Assembly: GCA_036874045.1 (NCBI GenBank)
Contig: JAZBRI010000004.1
Location: 3,720,001 to 3,784,000, forward strand
Origin: Cymodocea nodosa
Taxonomy: Eukaryota; Streptophyta; Magnoliopsida; Alismatales; Cymodoceaceae
Length of the DNA stretch: 64,000 nt
Reading direction: 5' to 3'
Notes under the pieces: model-generated
What the model was told of the DNA's origin: nothing
Databases searched by the model: none
The model's input: only the letters and a program-made list of their open reading frames with translations
Made by a program: the position numbers and the translations under genes
Part shown: piece after piece, positions 33,801 to 48,800 of the stretch
Layout: every line of letters begins with the position of its first letter
Numbering within the stretch: the stretch's first letter is position 1

Positions 33801-36800
33801 GAGATGACAGAACAAATGGGGTGCAAATGATGTTGTCTAATAGAAGTCAAATATAATGGTAATTCACCTTAATATGCTTTGTTTATTGATGGAAGAGTTT
33901 ATTCCTTGCAATATAAATTACAGTTTGATTGTCACAATATAGAGGAATTGGTGTAGGGACTTGCAGTCCCAATTCTACTAGGAAATTTCGTATCTATATA
34001 ATCTCTTGCCTTGCATTTCACATGACTCTATATTAAGATTCACAACTAGAGGTGGATACAAAATTCTATTTCTTGCCACATCAAGTGATAAAATTCCCTC
34101 CAGGTTCAATACCTAGAAATTGATTTTCTATCCACTTTATCTCTAACATAATTAGCATTTGAGTAGGCTACTACATTCAAGTGTTCATTATTGGAGTATA
34201 TTAATCATTTCCCTAGGTTAAGCTTAAGGTAGGTAAGAAGACGTTGAATACCTCTCCAATGTTCTAATCACAACTTCTGCATAAATTGACTTAGTAGTCC
34301 CATAAAGAAGGAGATATTCAGCCTAGTAACAATAAGATAAATCAATTGACGATAATGTCCAAGATCAGTCATGGCCTTAGAGGCATCATCCTAAAAAAGG
34401 GGATTTCTCTCTATGGGAGCTTGCTCAAGCTTGCATTCAAGCATACTTGTTTCCTTGAGGAGATCAAGAGTGTATTTCCGTTAAAATAAAGCTAGTTTGC
34501 TTTTGGCATAGACAAACTTGATCACAAGAAAATATTGTGATTGTCCCATGTCATAAAGGGAAAAGTTCTTGGCTAATAGAGCTTTGGCATAGATTATCCC
34601 TTTGACATCATCTCCTGTAAGGAGTATATCTTTCACATAGACAACAAGAATAGTGATTCTTGATAATCGCCGTTGGATGAAAATAGAATTCTCTACCACA
34701 CATTTTTGGAACTCATGAGCTAATATTACAAAACTAAATTTGGAGAACCAAGCATGTGGACTTTGCTTTAAGCTATAGAGTGATTTACGTAGTTGATAGA
34801 CCTTGTGTCCATCTTGATCTTGAACAAGATATCTAAGAGGTTGTTCTATGAAGACTTTCTCCTTATGATCACCATATAGAAAAGCATTACCAATGTCAAG
34901 CTGTGAGAGAGACCATGATCTTGTGACTATAATGGAGAGAATTATTTGGATGGAGTTAAGGCATGCAACTAGTGCAAAGGTTTTCTGATAATCCACACCT
35001 TCAATCTGCGTGAATCCCTATGCAACAAGTCGAGCCTTGTGATGATCAAGAGAGTTATCAAGTTTGTATTTGTTTGTAAAGACCCATTTACAACTGACTA
35101 TAAGAGTTCTTGGAGGCTTAGTGACTAACACCTATGTACCTCTGTCAAGTAAGGCTTGCATTTCCACATTAATAATACACTTCCAAGCAGGAAGTGTAAG
35201 TGCTTCCTTGTAATGCCTTGGAATTGATTCAAAAATAAGTATAGGTGATGTAGGAAGTAGATTAACAAAGTTAGTAACAGGATGATTAATACAAGCATAG
35301 GTATCTTTCCTTTGGGCGATTGGTAAGTCAAGAGATGACTAATCTGCAAGGGGTGGAGGAGCTGAGGTTGAGTCCATGAGCGTTGAAGGAATTTGGTGAA
35401 TACAATGCCTTTAATACACCTGTAAAGATGGTGACTATGGTGTATCCTTGTTAGCTTTAGGAGTATGTTCAACAAAGGTAGGACTTGGTTGTAGCTCAAT
35501 AGGAGAAATACAAGGAGAATCAAGCACCTCGATCCCATCAAGGAAGGAGATAGGAGGTGTAGAAAAATAGAGTACATTCTCCTAGAAGATCACGTTGGCA
35601 GAAGTGAAATATCGACATGTAGGAAGATGATAACCTTGATATCCCTTCTGACTACAAGGTTAACCAACAAAAATACATTTAATTGAATGAGGAGATAGTT
35701 TATCAAAACATGGTGAAATTTTTTTAACAGAGGTAATACAACCAAATATCTTTGGAGGAAGATGAAACAATTCCTTATTAGGATATTGTCTCCTTAAAGG
35801 GATATCTCTTCTTAAAGGTGTAAAGGGCATACGATTGATCAAAAAAGCAACTGTAGATATAACATCAGATTAAAGATATTTGGGTACATTCATCTCAATA
35901 AGAAGGGTGTGAGCAATATCTAAAAGATGTAGATATTTGCATTCAGTAACATCATTTTGTTGAGAGGTATATACATAAGTAGTTTGATGAAGTATCTCAT
36001 GATCAATACAAAAAGAAACAACAGTAGATTGAGTAAACTCAAGTGCATTATCAGTACAAAGAATTTTTGAAGTAATAACAAATTAGGTTTTTTTTTCATT
36101 AACAAACATTTTAATAACATCAACAACAAAATAACAATCTTTCAGGAGGTACAACCAAGACGCTCGAGAAAAATTATCAACAAACATGATATAGTAATGA
36201 AAACCAAATATAGACATAACCTACGAGGGTCTCCAAACATCACAATGGACAATATTAAAAGACATAGATGTTGACGCTAACTCACGATGAAGATAGGTAA
36301 CAAAAAAGTGCTTTTCTAAAGTATAGGATTGACATTGAAAAGACTTAAAGGATACCCAAGGTAACGCCTCCTAGAGCTTTTGATAGGATAGACATCCAAA
36401 ACGATGATGCCAAAGAAAGAATGAATCATTTGAAGATACCACAACTACAAGGCCTTGTGGAACATCTTCCTTGGCTAGAATGCAGACGTCATGACCCTAC
36501 TTATGGCCCATACCAATCTTTTTCCTTGTCTATAAATCTTGAAAGACATAATGGAAAGGAAAGAAGGTTACACAACAATGAAGTTGTTTGGTTATCTTAC
36601 TAATGGATAGTAAGTTAATAGGAAAATCTAAAACAAGAAAGATACAATCTAAGGTTATATTGTGATTGATGGGAGTGGTGCCCTTACACCTATCAACCAA
36701 GGCAACGGATTCAATGCTAGAGATCTCAAAAAGTCTTATAAAAAGGCTAGAATCACCTATAATATAGTTAGATGCGTTAAAATCAATGATTCAAAATAGC

Positions 36801-39800
36801 ATTAGAGGTGGAAGTGGGTGATGTGATATTACCAAACTAGATAACATCATTGGCGATGACCTTATTTTGTTGTTGTGCCCTATAAATCATCAACTCATCA
36901 AACTCTACTTGAGAGACCTGGATGGTGGTAGTGAAACTTGATCTGTAGCAAGATTAGTAGAAGAAGTAGGTAGAGCAGATTGAGTTGTTGCAACATTGGC
37001 GAAGGTAGGTGGAGTAGTGGGCTAACCAAACTTGTGCCAACACTTATCGAATGTGTGATTTTTTTTGCCATAATGAGTATGTGGTGGGCATGGAGGACCA
37101 CGTCCTCTTGATTGTCTTTTGTTATGTCTTGATGAACCCCGTCCTTTATAGGTAACAATAAATGCAGAGGCTACTTGAGTGCTAGTAGAAGTAGAAGATT
37201 TAGATTTTGTAGCAACATGCATAACCTTATTGAAAATTGTTTGAAGTGAAAGTAGCATATCAGCAGCAAGAATTTAACCTTGAACTTGAGTAGAAACTTC
37301 AGGACAAAGACTAACAAGAAATATTGCAACACCAAGCTCTTCACGATAACGTTGCTATGTAGGAATGTTAGGTGTTGGTGGTTCATAAACATCCAACTCA
37401 TCAAGAAGACACTTTAATCAACTGAAGAATGTAGGAATGATGTCATCTCCTTGTTTGTTGGTGAAAAGTGACTCATAAAGCTCACATACTTGGGAGATGT
37501 TCTGTTCATTACCATAAGTTGTGCGAAGATTCTCCTAAATGTAACTTGCATGCGCAAAACTTTGCATAATGTATTTTTCCACACTATTAAACAACCAAGA
37601 CACAATAGTGGCGTCAGATCCTCTCTAAGTCGCATAACCATTAGCTTTGTCATCTGGAGGATTGCCAAAGAGGTGATCTTCTTTGAGTTGTGAAATCACA
37701 AAAGTTTCAAAAGCTGGTGTCCATAGGTGATAGTTCTGTTCATTTAATTTAACATCTGTAACAACTAGTTTGTTGGATAACCCATCCCCCATCATATGGG
37801 TGTTCATCAGAGTTAGTGCTGAAAGGAGGATTAATTGACAAGCTCTCTAAAAGACAACCATTGCAAGGACTAATGGATGTCAACCTTAAGGATTGCTAAG
37901 AGGGCAACTGCAAACATTGTAGACTACAGGAGTCGACTAACATTGCAGGTGATGGATAGTAGATGTCTGGAGATGGCGACACTACAAGAGTCGACGAACA
38001 ACAACAACATTGTGGACGATAGGAGTCAATGGACACTATAGGTGATGGATAACGAATGTTTGGAGATGGTCGTGGCAACATTGGAGCCTCACCTGGTTGC
38101 TATATACGTAGCGACAAAGATCACAAATGGTTGGTTGGGTCACTTACAGTTCGACATGTGTGGCAACTCAAGGGCCACACTTGGTGCTGCACTCATAGCA
38201 GCTTGGAGAAAAGGATGACGAGAAGGAGTCTTGTTTGATGATAATTAGGAGCAAGCCAAGAGAGAAAAAACAACATATAGGGAGAGATCTGACATATGTT
38301 AACCTCCTACTTTGATACCAAGTGACAATTAAGGCTAAGAGAGGATTAAGAAAAAGAAGTACATTTTCCATTAAAAAAGGTCATATAAATACATAAGCTT
38401 AAATGGGTAAATGGATCTTGTAGATCCATTTACAACACTTTCACAAGAGCCAATAGCCACTTTTAGCTACAATAATGTTATCATAAATGTTTATGGTAAA
38501 ATAGTGAGCTAGGCTTAAGCAGTATTTATGATAGCCCAAAGGGACACCATGAAACTTGCAAACATGTTATCTTGTAGTATCTAACAGCCTAAAGGGACAC
38601 CATGAAATTTGCAATTTTATAATAAAAACACCCCACCATATTTAACTCCTGACCTCAATATTATTTGTTTGACACTATGCTACTCTTTGAGGGGATTTTG
38701 CCTTACACATGTATATGTCATCAACATTTGATCTCATGAAAATGAAGGGCCAAAATTGGAATTTTAAGTAATTGCTTCGCTTATATTTGGCATCAAGTGA
38801 AAATGATGTGCATGGAGAATTACTTTGATAGGCCTAATCAAATTAATGATTGCAACATGCATGTGTAGGAAACATAAAATTTATTTTAATGGTTATGTTG
38901 TCAAATGAAACATGCACCTTCTCTTGGAGGTTGAAGCTATTTTTTCATTTTCTTTGATATCAATAGGTTCAAAATGTGTTTGGTTGAAATTTCACAAATA
39001 ACTTCATATCATCTTTCATTAGTTGTTTGAATGTGTTATTTTACATATAATACATTCTATGCTAATAATGCTATTATCATGTATGTGGGCTAAGATTTGC
39101 ATTTGCATTGTAGATGCGTGACCGACCAATTGCAAAAGGTCCAAATTGTTAACGAGGTTAACAAGGTAGATGATTACCTATGCAAATTTCTAAAAAAAGG
39201 CTATCTATGACTAATGACTTTCGTGTATTATTTTTGTTTTGAAGGGTTTCATCATTGAAGCTTTAAGATCAATTGCAGAGTTGGTAACATATGGCGACCA
39301 GCATGATCCTAGTTTTTTTGAGTGAGGACAACTACTCAACTAGTGATCGACATTCACTGATGTTTAATAGTTTAATTGTGCTCATTTTTCAGCTAATCAT
39401 GGTATTTTTACTGTATAGGTTCTTCATGGAGAAGCAAATCATGGGTGAATTTGTGCGTGTATTACAGATCAGTAGAGTCATGAGCATTGCACTCCAATTA
39501 TTGCAGACAATTAGCATTATGATCCAGAATTTAAGAAGTGAACATGCCATTTGTGAGTTACATGTTAGAATGGAATTACAAAATTTGGTCTTTTATTTAC
39601 AAATATTGAGGTTATTATCTCACGAATATTTTTAACTTTGATGCAGACTACATATTTAGCAATGAACATATCAACTCTCTTATAACATATCCTTTTGACT
39701 TTCAGAATGAAGAGCTGTTATCATATTATATTTCATTTTTAAGGTTTGTACTCAACACTCATTTTTCTGCTAAATCTTTAGAAGCGATGCTTTATTTTGA

Positions 39801-42800
39801 TAGGTGAATCTTGGTGATAGAAGATAACAACAAAATTCTTTATAGCAACCCTGAGCACTTTATCATGTTTTCTTTTTTAAGGGCAATAAGCGGGAAATTG
39901 AACAAAAATACTATTTCACTACTTGTGAAGACTGAGAATGTAAGTCTTTCTCTCTTTTCTTATGCAAATCTTAAAACTGTTTACAAGTTTCCAAAAGGTG
40001 ATTTTATTATAAATTCTCTGAAAGACACAAGCATGGAAGGTTCATAAACTGATAAAGCCACAGATGACATAATGATGACAATCAAACAAGAATTGCTTAT
40101 ACAGTATTATTTTGACCACTGGTATAACACTTTTTTGGCAAATTCATGGATAAATATTAGTTTCATTCTCCTGAAATCTTAATCATGAAAACTGAGTTAA
40201 TGCTATTTTTGTTGCATGAAATGCCAATACACATCAAATAAATCTCAATGTACATTATCTGTATGTTTTCTTACTTCAGAAACCTGAAGTTCGACCACTG
40301 GCATTACCACTTAGAAGGCCCTTTCTCTTGAATTCTTTAACCATGGTTACAAACATCTCAATAATATCTAGGTCACATAGTTTCTCTAATTATATTCCTT
40401 CCTTTTTGCATTCTTATAGCTTTAATGAAAAATTCACCATAAGAATGGAGATAGTCATAATGCATACATTAGTATAGTTGAAAACAAGATTAGGGAAAAC
40501 TAATCACTCTACTTGCTGTAGCACTAGATTAAGAAAGTATATATACAAATACAAGCATAATGAATCATAAAGATCCATGTACCTATTAAGGGTGACCTGA
40601 CTATCTAACACTCTCCCTCAAGTTAGAGAATAAATATAAAATAATTTCAACTTGTTACTAAGATCATTAAATGGACCAACATGTAACTCTTTAGTGAATA
40701 CATCTGCCAATTGTTGAGAGGAATGAGTGAAGGGGAGAGTAATAGCATCTTTCAAAACAAGATCTCTCACATAGTGGTAGTCTACTTCAATATATTTTGT
40801 ACATTCATGGAAGGTATCATTACTTGCAATATAGATTGCTGTCTTGTTGTCATAATGCATAGCTATGGGTGTAGGAATTTGAACCCTTAGTTCAGCTAGT
40901 AGTGCTTTGATCCACACAAGTTTGTTGCTAATTTGAGACATGCCACGATATTTAGATTCGCAACTTGATTTGGATACAACATTTTGTTTCTTATTTTTCC
41001 ATGTGATTAGGTTGTCTCTAAAGAATGTGCAACAGTTAGAAGTGGACTTTCGATTTGATTTGTCTTTTGCATAGCTTAACATCAAAGAACTCACAAAGGC
41101 ATTGATGTCCATTACTAGAATACATTAGGCCTTTGCCAGGACAACTCTTGATATAGGCAATAATCCTGAGTGCTCTTTGCCAATGTACCTTTTTAAGCTT
41201 CTACATAAATTGACTTAGCAAACCAACAACAAAGGATATATCTAGACGTGTCATGGTTAGATAGATCAATTTCCCAAGAAGTCTGCGATAACTTCCGGGA
41301 TCATCTAAGGATGCTGAATCATTGTCCTAGAAAGGAAGATTTGGATCAATTGGAGTGTTTTTAGGTTTGCACCTCAAGAGACCCGTCTCCTTTGATAAAT
41401 CCAAAGCATACTTTCTTTGAGATAGAGATATCTTACCTTGGTTGTACGTAATCTCAATATTAAGAAAATAACGAGGTTGTCCCATGTTGTAAAGAACAAA
41501 GTGTTTTGAGAGGAACGCCTTAGTGGAAGCCAATCCTTGCAAATCATTACTTGTAAGAAAGATATCATCAACATAAATAGTTAGAATAGTGATATCTGCA
41601 GTAGACTAGCAAATAAAGATTGAGTTGTTTGCTTAGCTATTGTGGAATCCATGAGAGGTCATAATGGAATTGAATTTCGCAAATTAGGCACGAGGATTCT
41701 ATTTGAGCCTATATATAGTCTTCTTGAGGTGACATGCTCTATCCTCCCTTTGAGTAACAAATCCTAGAGGTTTCTTTATATAGATTTCTTCATGAAGGTC
41801 ATCATATAGAAAGACATTGCGAACATTAAGCTCACCAAGAATGAGTGGCAGCGAGAGCAAGAATAATCTGTATGGTAGGAAGTTGAGCAACAAGAGAGAA
41901 TGTGACAAAGTAATCAATGTTATGAGTTTGAGTGTAGCCACAAGCCACTAAATGAGCTTTATGACGGGCAACTAGGTCGTCAGGATTATACTTCATGGTA
42001 TAAACCCAATAATAGCCTAGCACGGGAGCGTAGGAAGGATGAGAGACCAATTGCCAAGTATCCTGCTCAAGTAAGACCTGCATTTCAACATCCTTGGTAG
42101 ACTTCTGAGCATCATGATAATCCTTGGGTAAAGATTCTGAAGTAAGAGAAATGGTAAATGTATAATTGGAAAGGGAGAGAACATCATATGAGACAAAGTG
42201 AGAGATATAATGCAAAGTGCAAGCACAAGTACCTTTATGTAGAGTAATGGGAATGTTAAGATCTGACAAGAGGTTTGCTGTATAGGAAGTGGGAGGTGTG
42301 GTCGATGGCACAGGCATGGGGGGAGGTTGTCAGTGGTAAACCTGTAAGGGAGGAGGGGAAGAGGGGGGAGGTAAGGTGCCCTTAGGAGAAGAGGATGGGT
42401 GGCTAGTGAATGGTACAGAAGAATCAAAAGAAGGAGAAGAAAGAGGTGAAGTTGGCATCTCAGAAGATAGCGCCGGGACTCGAGGAGGCTCAACTAGGAA
42501 AGGAGTCACAACAACAGTAGTAACAGAAGAAGGAGAAGAAAGAGGTGAAGTTGGTGAATTAGGAAGGAGGTAGCACAAGGACTTGAGGAGACTCAACCAA
42601 AAAAGGAGTCACAACAATAGTAGGAACAACAGAGACAGACAAGGAAGATGAAGAACGAGAGGTAAAAAATATGGAACATCTTTTTGAGAAAGGGCATTTG
42701 CAGAGGTAATGTAATGATGAGTACAAGATGATAACAAGGATATCCCTTGGAGGTACAAGAGTATCCAACAAAGACACAGTGAAAAGAACACGAAGATAAC

Positions 42801-45800
42801 TTATCAAGGTTAGGAAAAAGGTCAAGGAGAAAGGTCCTTGACAAAGGCAATATACCTAAAAATGTGAGGAGAAAGAGGAAAAAACCCTTTATCAAGAAGA
42901 AGGTGGTGTAGAGGAATGGTGCCACCAAAGGGACTAAAGGATAAATAGTTGATGAGATAGGATGTAGTAGATACAACATCAGACTAAAGGAGTTTAGGCA
43001 CATGCATCTCAATTAAAAGGGAGCGTGCAACATCTAAAAAGTGATGATGTTTCTATTCAGCGACACCATTTTGTTGAGAAGTGTGGATGTAAGTAGTTTG
43101 ATGAAGTATACCATGTACATTACAAAGAGAGACAAGAGAAAACTATGTAAATTCAAGAGCATTATTAGTACGAAAGATTTTGAGAACAATATTAAACTAA
43201 TTTTGAATTTCATTGAAATAGCAAGTAATAACATCCAAGATTGTTTAATGATTTTTTAACAGATACAACCAAGATGTTTGAGAAAAATTGTTAACAACTA
43301 TAATATAATAACAATAACTAGACATAGACATGACCTAAGTTGGGCCCCAGACATCACAATAAACTATGTCAAAAGGTTTGGAAGTAAACAACAACTCACA
43401 ACTCGCATATGTAGCACAAAATTACTTACCCATGATATATAAAGAACAATTGAAATGAGGAATAAAAACCAAAGGAAGAGCCTCCTTCAACTTGTGGTGA
43501 GAGGGGTGATTGAGATGTCGATGCTAAAGGAGAAAGGAACCACCAATAGGGGTAACCATAGAGGTGAGTCCACAAGGTATCACATTTTTGGTCGAGACGT
43601 AGACACCATGACCATGATCATGACTAACCTCAATTTACTTTCCCGTTTGTAGATCCTGAAAAGTACAATGTAAATGATAAAATGTTACGAAACAAAAAGT
43701 TATTTGGTAATAACACTGATTGGAAGTAAGTTCACAGAAAATTACAAAATATAAAAGACTTTGTTAAAGGTGATGTCAGATGTGAGAGGTGTAGTGTCTT
43801 CACTAGAGACTTGGCAGTTACTTTCATCAATAATAACAACAGATTTCACATTAGATAGGCAGGTAAGGGGAGAAAAAAGAGAATTGTCTCCAGTAACATG
43901 GTTAGAAGTATTAGAATCAATAACCCAAGGAGAATCAAATGTGAAAGATGTGTGAAATGCAAATATACGTGTAGGAAGAACATGGTTGGCAGTGGCTTCA
44001 CCTTATTGTTGTGCGTGATAAAATATCAGTTCATCAAAGTCTGCTTGAGAGACCTGAATCATGTGGGCTTAAGAGGAGTCAATTAGTGTGGATGAAGTAG
44101 TTGGGGGTACACCAAAGATCAAAAGATGGCCAAAATTATCCTAGTAGCGCTCCAAGGGATGATTCTGACGCCTATAATGAACGCAAGGCGTGTGAGAAGA
44201 TCTATGCCCACTAGATTTACCCTTGCAACGCAGGTGGAGTTGGAAGAACCACGTTTAGATAGAGTGGTGATCGTAATGGTAGTAGTTTTAGTGGAGGGTG
44301 CATGCAGGAGATGCAATTGAAATGCGAAGAGCCTTGTTGAACATGGTCAATATCAAAGGAAGGGCATTGATAATTAACATCTAGCCTCAAAGTTGTGTAG
44401 ATAGTTCAAGATGAAGGCCAACTAGGACGGGGGTGACACCAAGCTCTTCATGGTAGCACCATTGAGTGGCCAAATCTAGAGATGGAGGCTAGTATATATC
44501 AAGTTCTTCAAGGAGTTCAAGAAGCTTTATATAGAAGCTGTAAATGGATTGGTCACCCTATTTATGCGAGAATAGGGAGTCGTACAGTTCACAAACATAG
44601 GAGATGTTTTGAACATTCCCATATATGGACTGTAGAGACTCCCAAAGGCAACAAGTAGGGTACATCTGAGAGATGTTGTGAGCTATGACATCATTGATAC
44701 TATTGATCAACCATGATATGCCAACAATGTCGACGACTCTCCACACAAGAAATAAGGGATTGGTCTTGGGTGGTGATGACTATGTAAGATGTGCCTCCTT
44801 AAATTGGGAGATGACGAAGGTCTCGATCGCTGTAAACCAATGATGGTAATTATGCTCATTAAGCTTGATGTTGATAACATTGAGCTTGGAAGCTTTCGCC
44901 ATCAAGGAAGGATGGCAAATGAGAAAGGTTAGAGACTATTACTTGAGGTGTCTCCAACAACCCCAAAAGTCGCACAGAGGTGATGAGGATGTTGAACGGT
45001 GAACAACAAGCAGAATCGAATGGAAGAACGAGTTGACATCAAGAAGAAGGAGAAGGTGGAGGACAAGATTAAACCCTAGTTATCTTCTGATACCAAGTTG
45101 AGAACAAGATTAGGGAAAATTAATCACTCTGCTTGCTATAGCACTGGATTAAGAAAGTATATATACAAATACAAGCATAATGAATCATAAAGATCCATGT
45201 ACTCGTTAAGGGTGACCTAAACAAGTATCTTTTAAAACATCATAGTATCGACCAAGATTTTTTTAGTATCAATAAGTTATGATCTGTTGACGAGCTATAC
45301 ATTAGCTTGTAATTGAGCGTCTCCCTACTTACAATCTATGGTGATTGATGAGATTGAGTTATGGATTACATGACTTAACCTCACATGTAGTAGTTAAAGC
45401 TTCTTTTGACTCACACATTGATAAATATCTTATCTGTTGTATTTTTACAACATAAATTAAGTCTTTAGAGGACAAAAAAGAGTTGTCCAACTAGTCACTA
45501 CTTACAAAATGTTGCAAATTATTAGATGTTAAAATATTTTGCTGATATTGTTTCATAGACATTCTCTCTTGAACATTATTGAAGTTTAATTATGCTTTTT
45601 CTTGCCTTGGTTGGTTGCATGCTCTATGGAAGTTACTAAATTTATATATATGGCCATTAACTATATGAATGATTGTCTAATTGGCTGACCCCATGTAACA
45701 GAATTATAGTTTAGATTGTTGTTGTTGAGTTCTCTCTAAGACCATATCTATTCATCTTGGTTATGAATGAAATAATTAAGGAAAAATACTTTAGCATATG

Positions 45801-48800
45801 TTATTTATTAATGACATAGTTTTAGTTAATGAAAGTAAGTTAGGAATTAATTTCAAATCAGAATTATAGAGAAATACTTTAGAGTCTAAAAAATTTATTA
45901 TTATTATTAATGAACCCTAATTTAGGGGGCAATGACCCACTCAAGTGAGAGGGGCAACAAGAGAGAGAGAGATAACCAAGGAGAAGATTGCAACAAGTGA
46001 GAGAAGTAACAAACACAAGCAAACATGAAGAAGTGATGGTGAAAGGGGATTAACTTCATTTTAAATAGGGAAGGCCTCAACATATCCAATTGAAATAGTT
46101 GTCAAGATGTAGTTGGGAGGTTAGTTGCGCATCTAAAGAGCTTCTTTGAGTACTGTTAGAAGGTCCCTTTGCAAGTGAGTCTATAAGTCAGTTGGCTTCT
46201 TTAAGAATGTAATAGATAGAATGAACTTGTCTAGTAAGGTTACTAACAGTGGACAAGATTATCATCGCTTGTCTCAGAATACAATGGTTTTGTTAGAGGC
46301 TTTGGGCAAGGGGAAGAGAATCAACTTCAATCTCAAGAAGGCCTAGATTGAGACTCAATTCTTAGCATATGAGCAAACCACTAACCATGGACTTAAGTTC
46401 AGGCATCAAAACTTTTGATTGACCATAAGGCTCAAGATATGCTACCATTAAATTTTCCTCTAAATTTCTAATTGCTCCTCTACTTGTTGTTTTGCCATTT
46501 AGGGAGTGTTTGTGCACATCGGAAAGTTTAGAAATAAAAGAAATGGAAAGTTTAGATTCTTGTGAATTAGAAAGTCCAGATTCTTGAGAAAATCAAAGTT
46601 GTTTGTGCATGTCTTAGAAAGTTAGGAAAGTTAAGATTCCTACAAGAAGGTTTGTGTTAAATGGAATGTTTAAAATTGAAATATATTTTTTTAATCAAAG
46701 TATTCTAATAATTAATTTTAATTTACTCTATTTCTTTACTTCATAATACTTATATTTTAAGAAAAAATATCAACTCTTCTTATTTTTAATTTTTAATAAT
46801 ATCATAAATAAATTGAACAAAAGTTGTGTTGTGTATTACCTATTTGAATATAACATATCACAAACAATTACTTTTCAAAATTGTTAACTAACATCCAATA
46901 TATGAATAAAATTCACAACATAAATATAATTGTCAACATACAAATGTTTGAATATTGTAGCATAACAATTTGACAAAGTTATATGAAATGATTTAAAAGT
47001 CATGTCCATCCCTCATGGCAGTCTTCATGTTGTCACACATTTCATCTACTATTTGTTTTCTTTGTTCTTATGTTATTTCTAATGTACTGTCTATCTGTGA
47101 AAGTTCATCTTCAGTAATTCCAATTTTTTCATTTTTCAGATCAAATTTAGCTAACTCATCTTCTAGATCTTCTAATAAATCTACTCTGTCAGCTCTACGT
47201 ATAAAATTATGTATTAAGAAGTAAGTCATCACAATCTTCATTTGTGTATCATAATGATACAGTATATGTTCTCGTAAGATTGTAAAACGATGTTTAATAA
47301 CTCTAAATGATCGCTCAATCACTGATTTTAATTGTGAATATCTATAATTAAAGTTTTCGACTGTATTTTCTGAAAGTCTATTATTTTCATATTCAGATAG
47401 ATAATATCTCACTCCTCGATATAAATAAATAAATTCAGGTCAATTAGGATGCTAGCATCAACCAAGTAAAACTTTCTTGTATATATTTAAAAATTAGTGT
47501 AAATAAAAGATATATATTCAATAATGTCATTTCATACCTGGTGAAACCTTAAATGGATGATGTCTTATGACAACATATTGAAGGATTCTTACATTAGAAG
47601 CTGATCCTTCCCAATCACTAAGAATGCATGTAAATTCCATATCAAAATTACATGCAGCCATAATATTTTGACTTAACTCTCCTTTTCTATTTCTAAATTT
47701 TGCTATTTGTTGTCCATAAATAGTTACCTTAATATGTGTTCCATCACCAATGACTTGTCTTAATTCTATCAAAGTGTTATTGTCTATGGCAATCAACAGG
47801 GGGTAGGAACTCAACCAGCTTGATGTAAAGAATACATTTTTATATGGGAATCTAGCTGAGGAGGTGTACATGACCCAACCTTTAGGGTATGTTACCTAGG
47901 GTAGGTAGATGGTTTGCAAATTATAGAGGGCAATTTATGGGTTGAAGCAAAGTCCACGACCTTGGCTTAAAAGGTTGAGTGGTGTCTTATTTGCTGGGAG
48001 ATTTTAGAGATATTTTGTTGATTATTCAGTTTTTATTCGTAAATCTGATAGGGGTATACTATTCTGGCTATATATGTTGATGACATACTTCTTATAGGTA
48101 ATGATAATGAGGGTATTGTCAAAATCAAGACACATCTTGTCAAGATCTTTGAAATGAAAGACCTAGGGCAACCATGATACTTTCTGAGTGTTGAGTTTGC
48201 ATATTCCAAAGGAATGATGATGTTGTCGTAAAGGAATTATGTTCTTGATCTGTTAGCAAAGACAAGTACCCTCGGATGCAAGCCTGAAGCCACACCAATT
48301 GAGCAAAATCACTCTTTTTGAGACTCATCATCAGAACAACTATCAAATTCCAGTAGTTACTGGAAGTTAGTAGGCAAACTCATTTATCTCATTGTTATTA
48401 GACTCGACATTGCATACATTGTAAGACTGCTTAGCCAATTTCTGCATCAACCTAGAATGGTGCATTGACATGGGATCCAAAGGGTGTTTGCCGATATCAA
48501 AGGCTCTCCAAGGAAGAGACTGTTGTATCAGGATCATGTACATCTCAAGGTTGAAGCTTTTTCAGATGTCGACTTTGCAGAAGACAAAGGAGATAAGAAA
48601 TCTACTTCGAGGTATCTAACTTATGTAGGGGGAAATTTGATAACCTAGAGGAATAAAAAGTAGAGTGTGATATCCTGCTCTAGTGTAGAGGTCGAATATA
48701 GAGCTATGAGATTTACTGGATATGAAATGGTATGACTCAGTTCTTTATTAGTAGAACTAGGGTTGGAGGTTAAAAAATCAATGATTATGCACTGCAACAA

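Larger units (their letters stand above)
33572..38445 (-). mobile_element. Ty1/copia element C, near full length, decayed, TT9 intron 1
   Basis: The LTRs are 33,572-33,696 and 38,321-38,445, 125 bp each, flanked by the perfect 5-bp duplication AGAGC (33,567-33,571 and 38,446-38,450). The primer site 'tttgatacca' (plus-strand reading) abuts the 5' LTR. On the minus strand: gag about 37,800-37,000 with a zinc-knuckle-like '[13 protein letters not shown]', integrase about 36,200-35,650, RT 34,996-34,480 ('[12 protein letters not shown]', '[13 protein letters not shown]', '[13 protein letters not shown]') and degraded RNase H to 33,700. By eye the LTRs differ at about 14 of 125 sites (11%). Broken in many places. 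Antisense to TT9. Confidence 0.93.
40476..45223 (-). mobile_element. Ty1/copia element D, near full length, youngest copy, TT9 intron 6
   Basis: The LTRs are 40,476-40,610 (135 bp) and 45,096-45,223 (128 bp), flanked by the perfect duplication AGTAT (40,471-40,475 and 45,224-45,228). The primer site 'tctgatacca' abuts the 5' LTR, and the polypurine tract follows 40,610. On the minus strand: gag about 44,900-44,100, protease and integrase about 43,900-42,600 with a long Pro/Ser-rich linker (42,600-42,320), RT about 42,320-41,330 and RNase H 41,112-40,618 ('[21 protein letters not shown]', 'LADVFTKEL'). By eye the LTRs differ at about 8 of 128 sites (6%) plus a small indel, the lowest of the four. 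Still broken in several places. Antisense to TT9. Confidence 0.93.

Noticed and set aside
39811-40047. 78-codon plus-strand frame as an independent gene
   Set aside because: Its useful part (39,882-39,939) is TT9 exon 6. The rest is read-through into intron on both sides.
42330-43012. Long Pro/Ser-rich and hydrophobic frames
   Set aside because: They fall inside copia element D, in the linker between integrase and reverse transcriptase and its shadow frames; not host genes.
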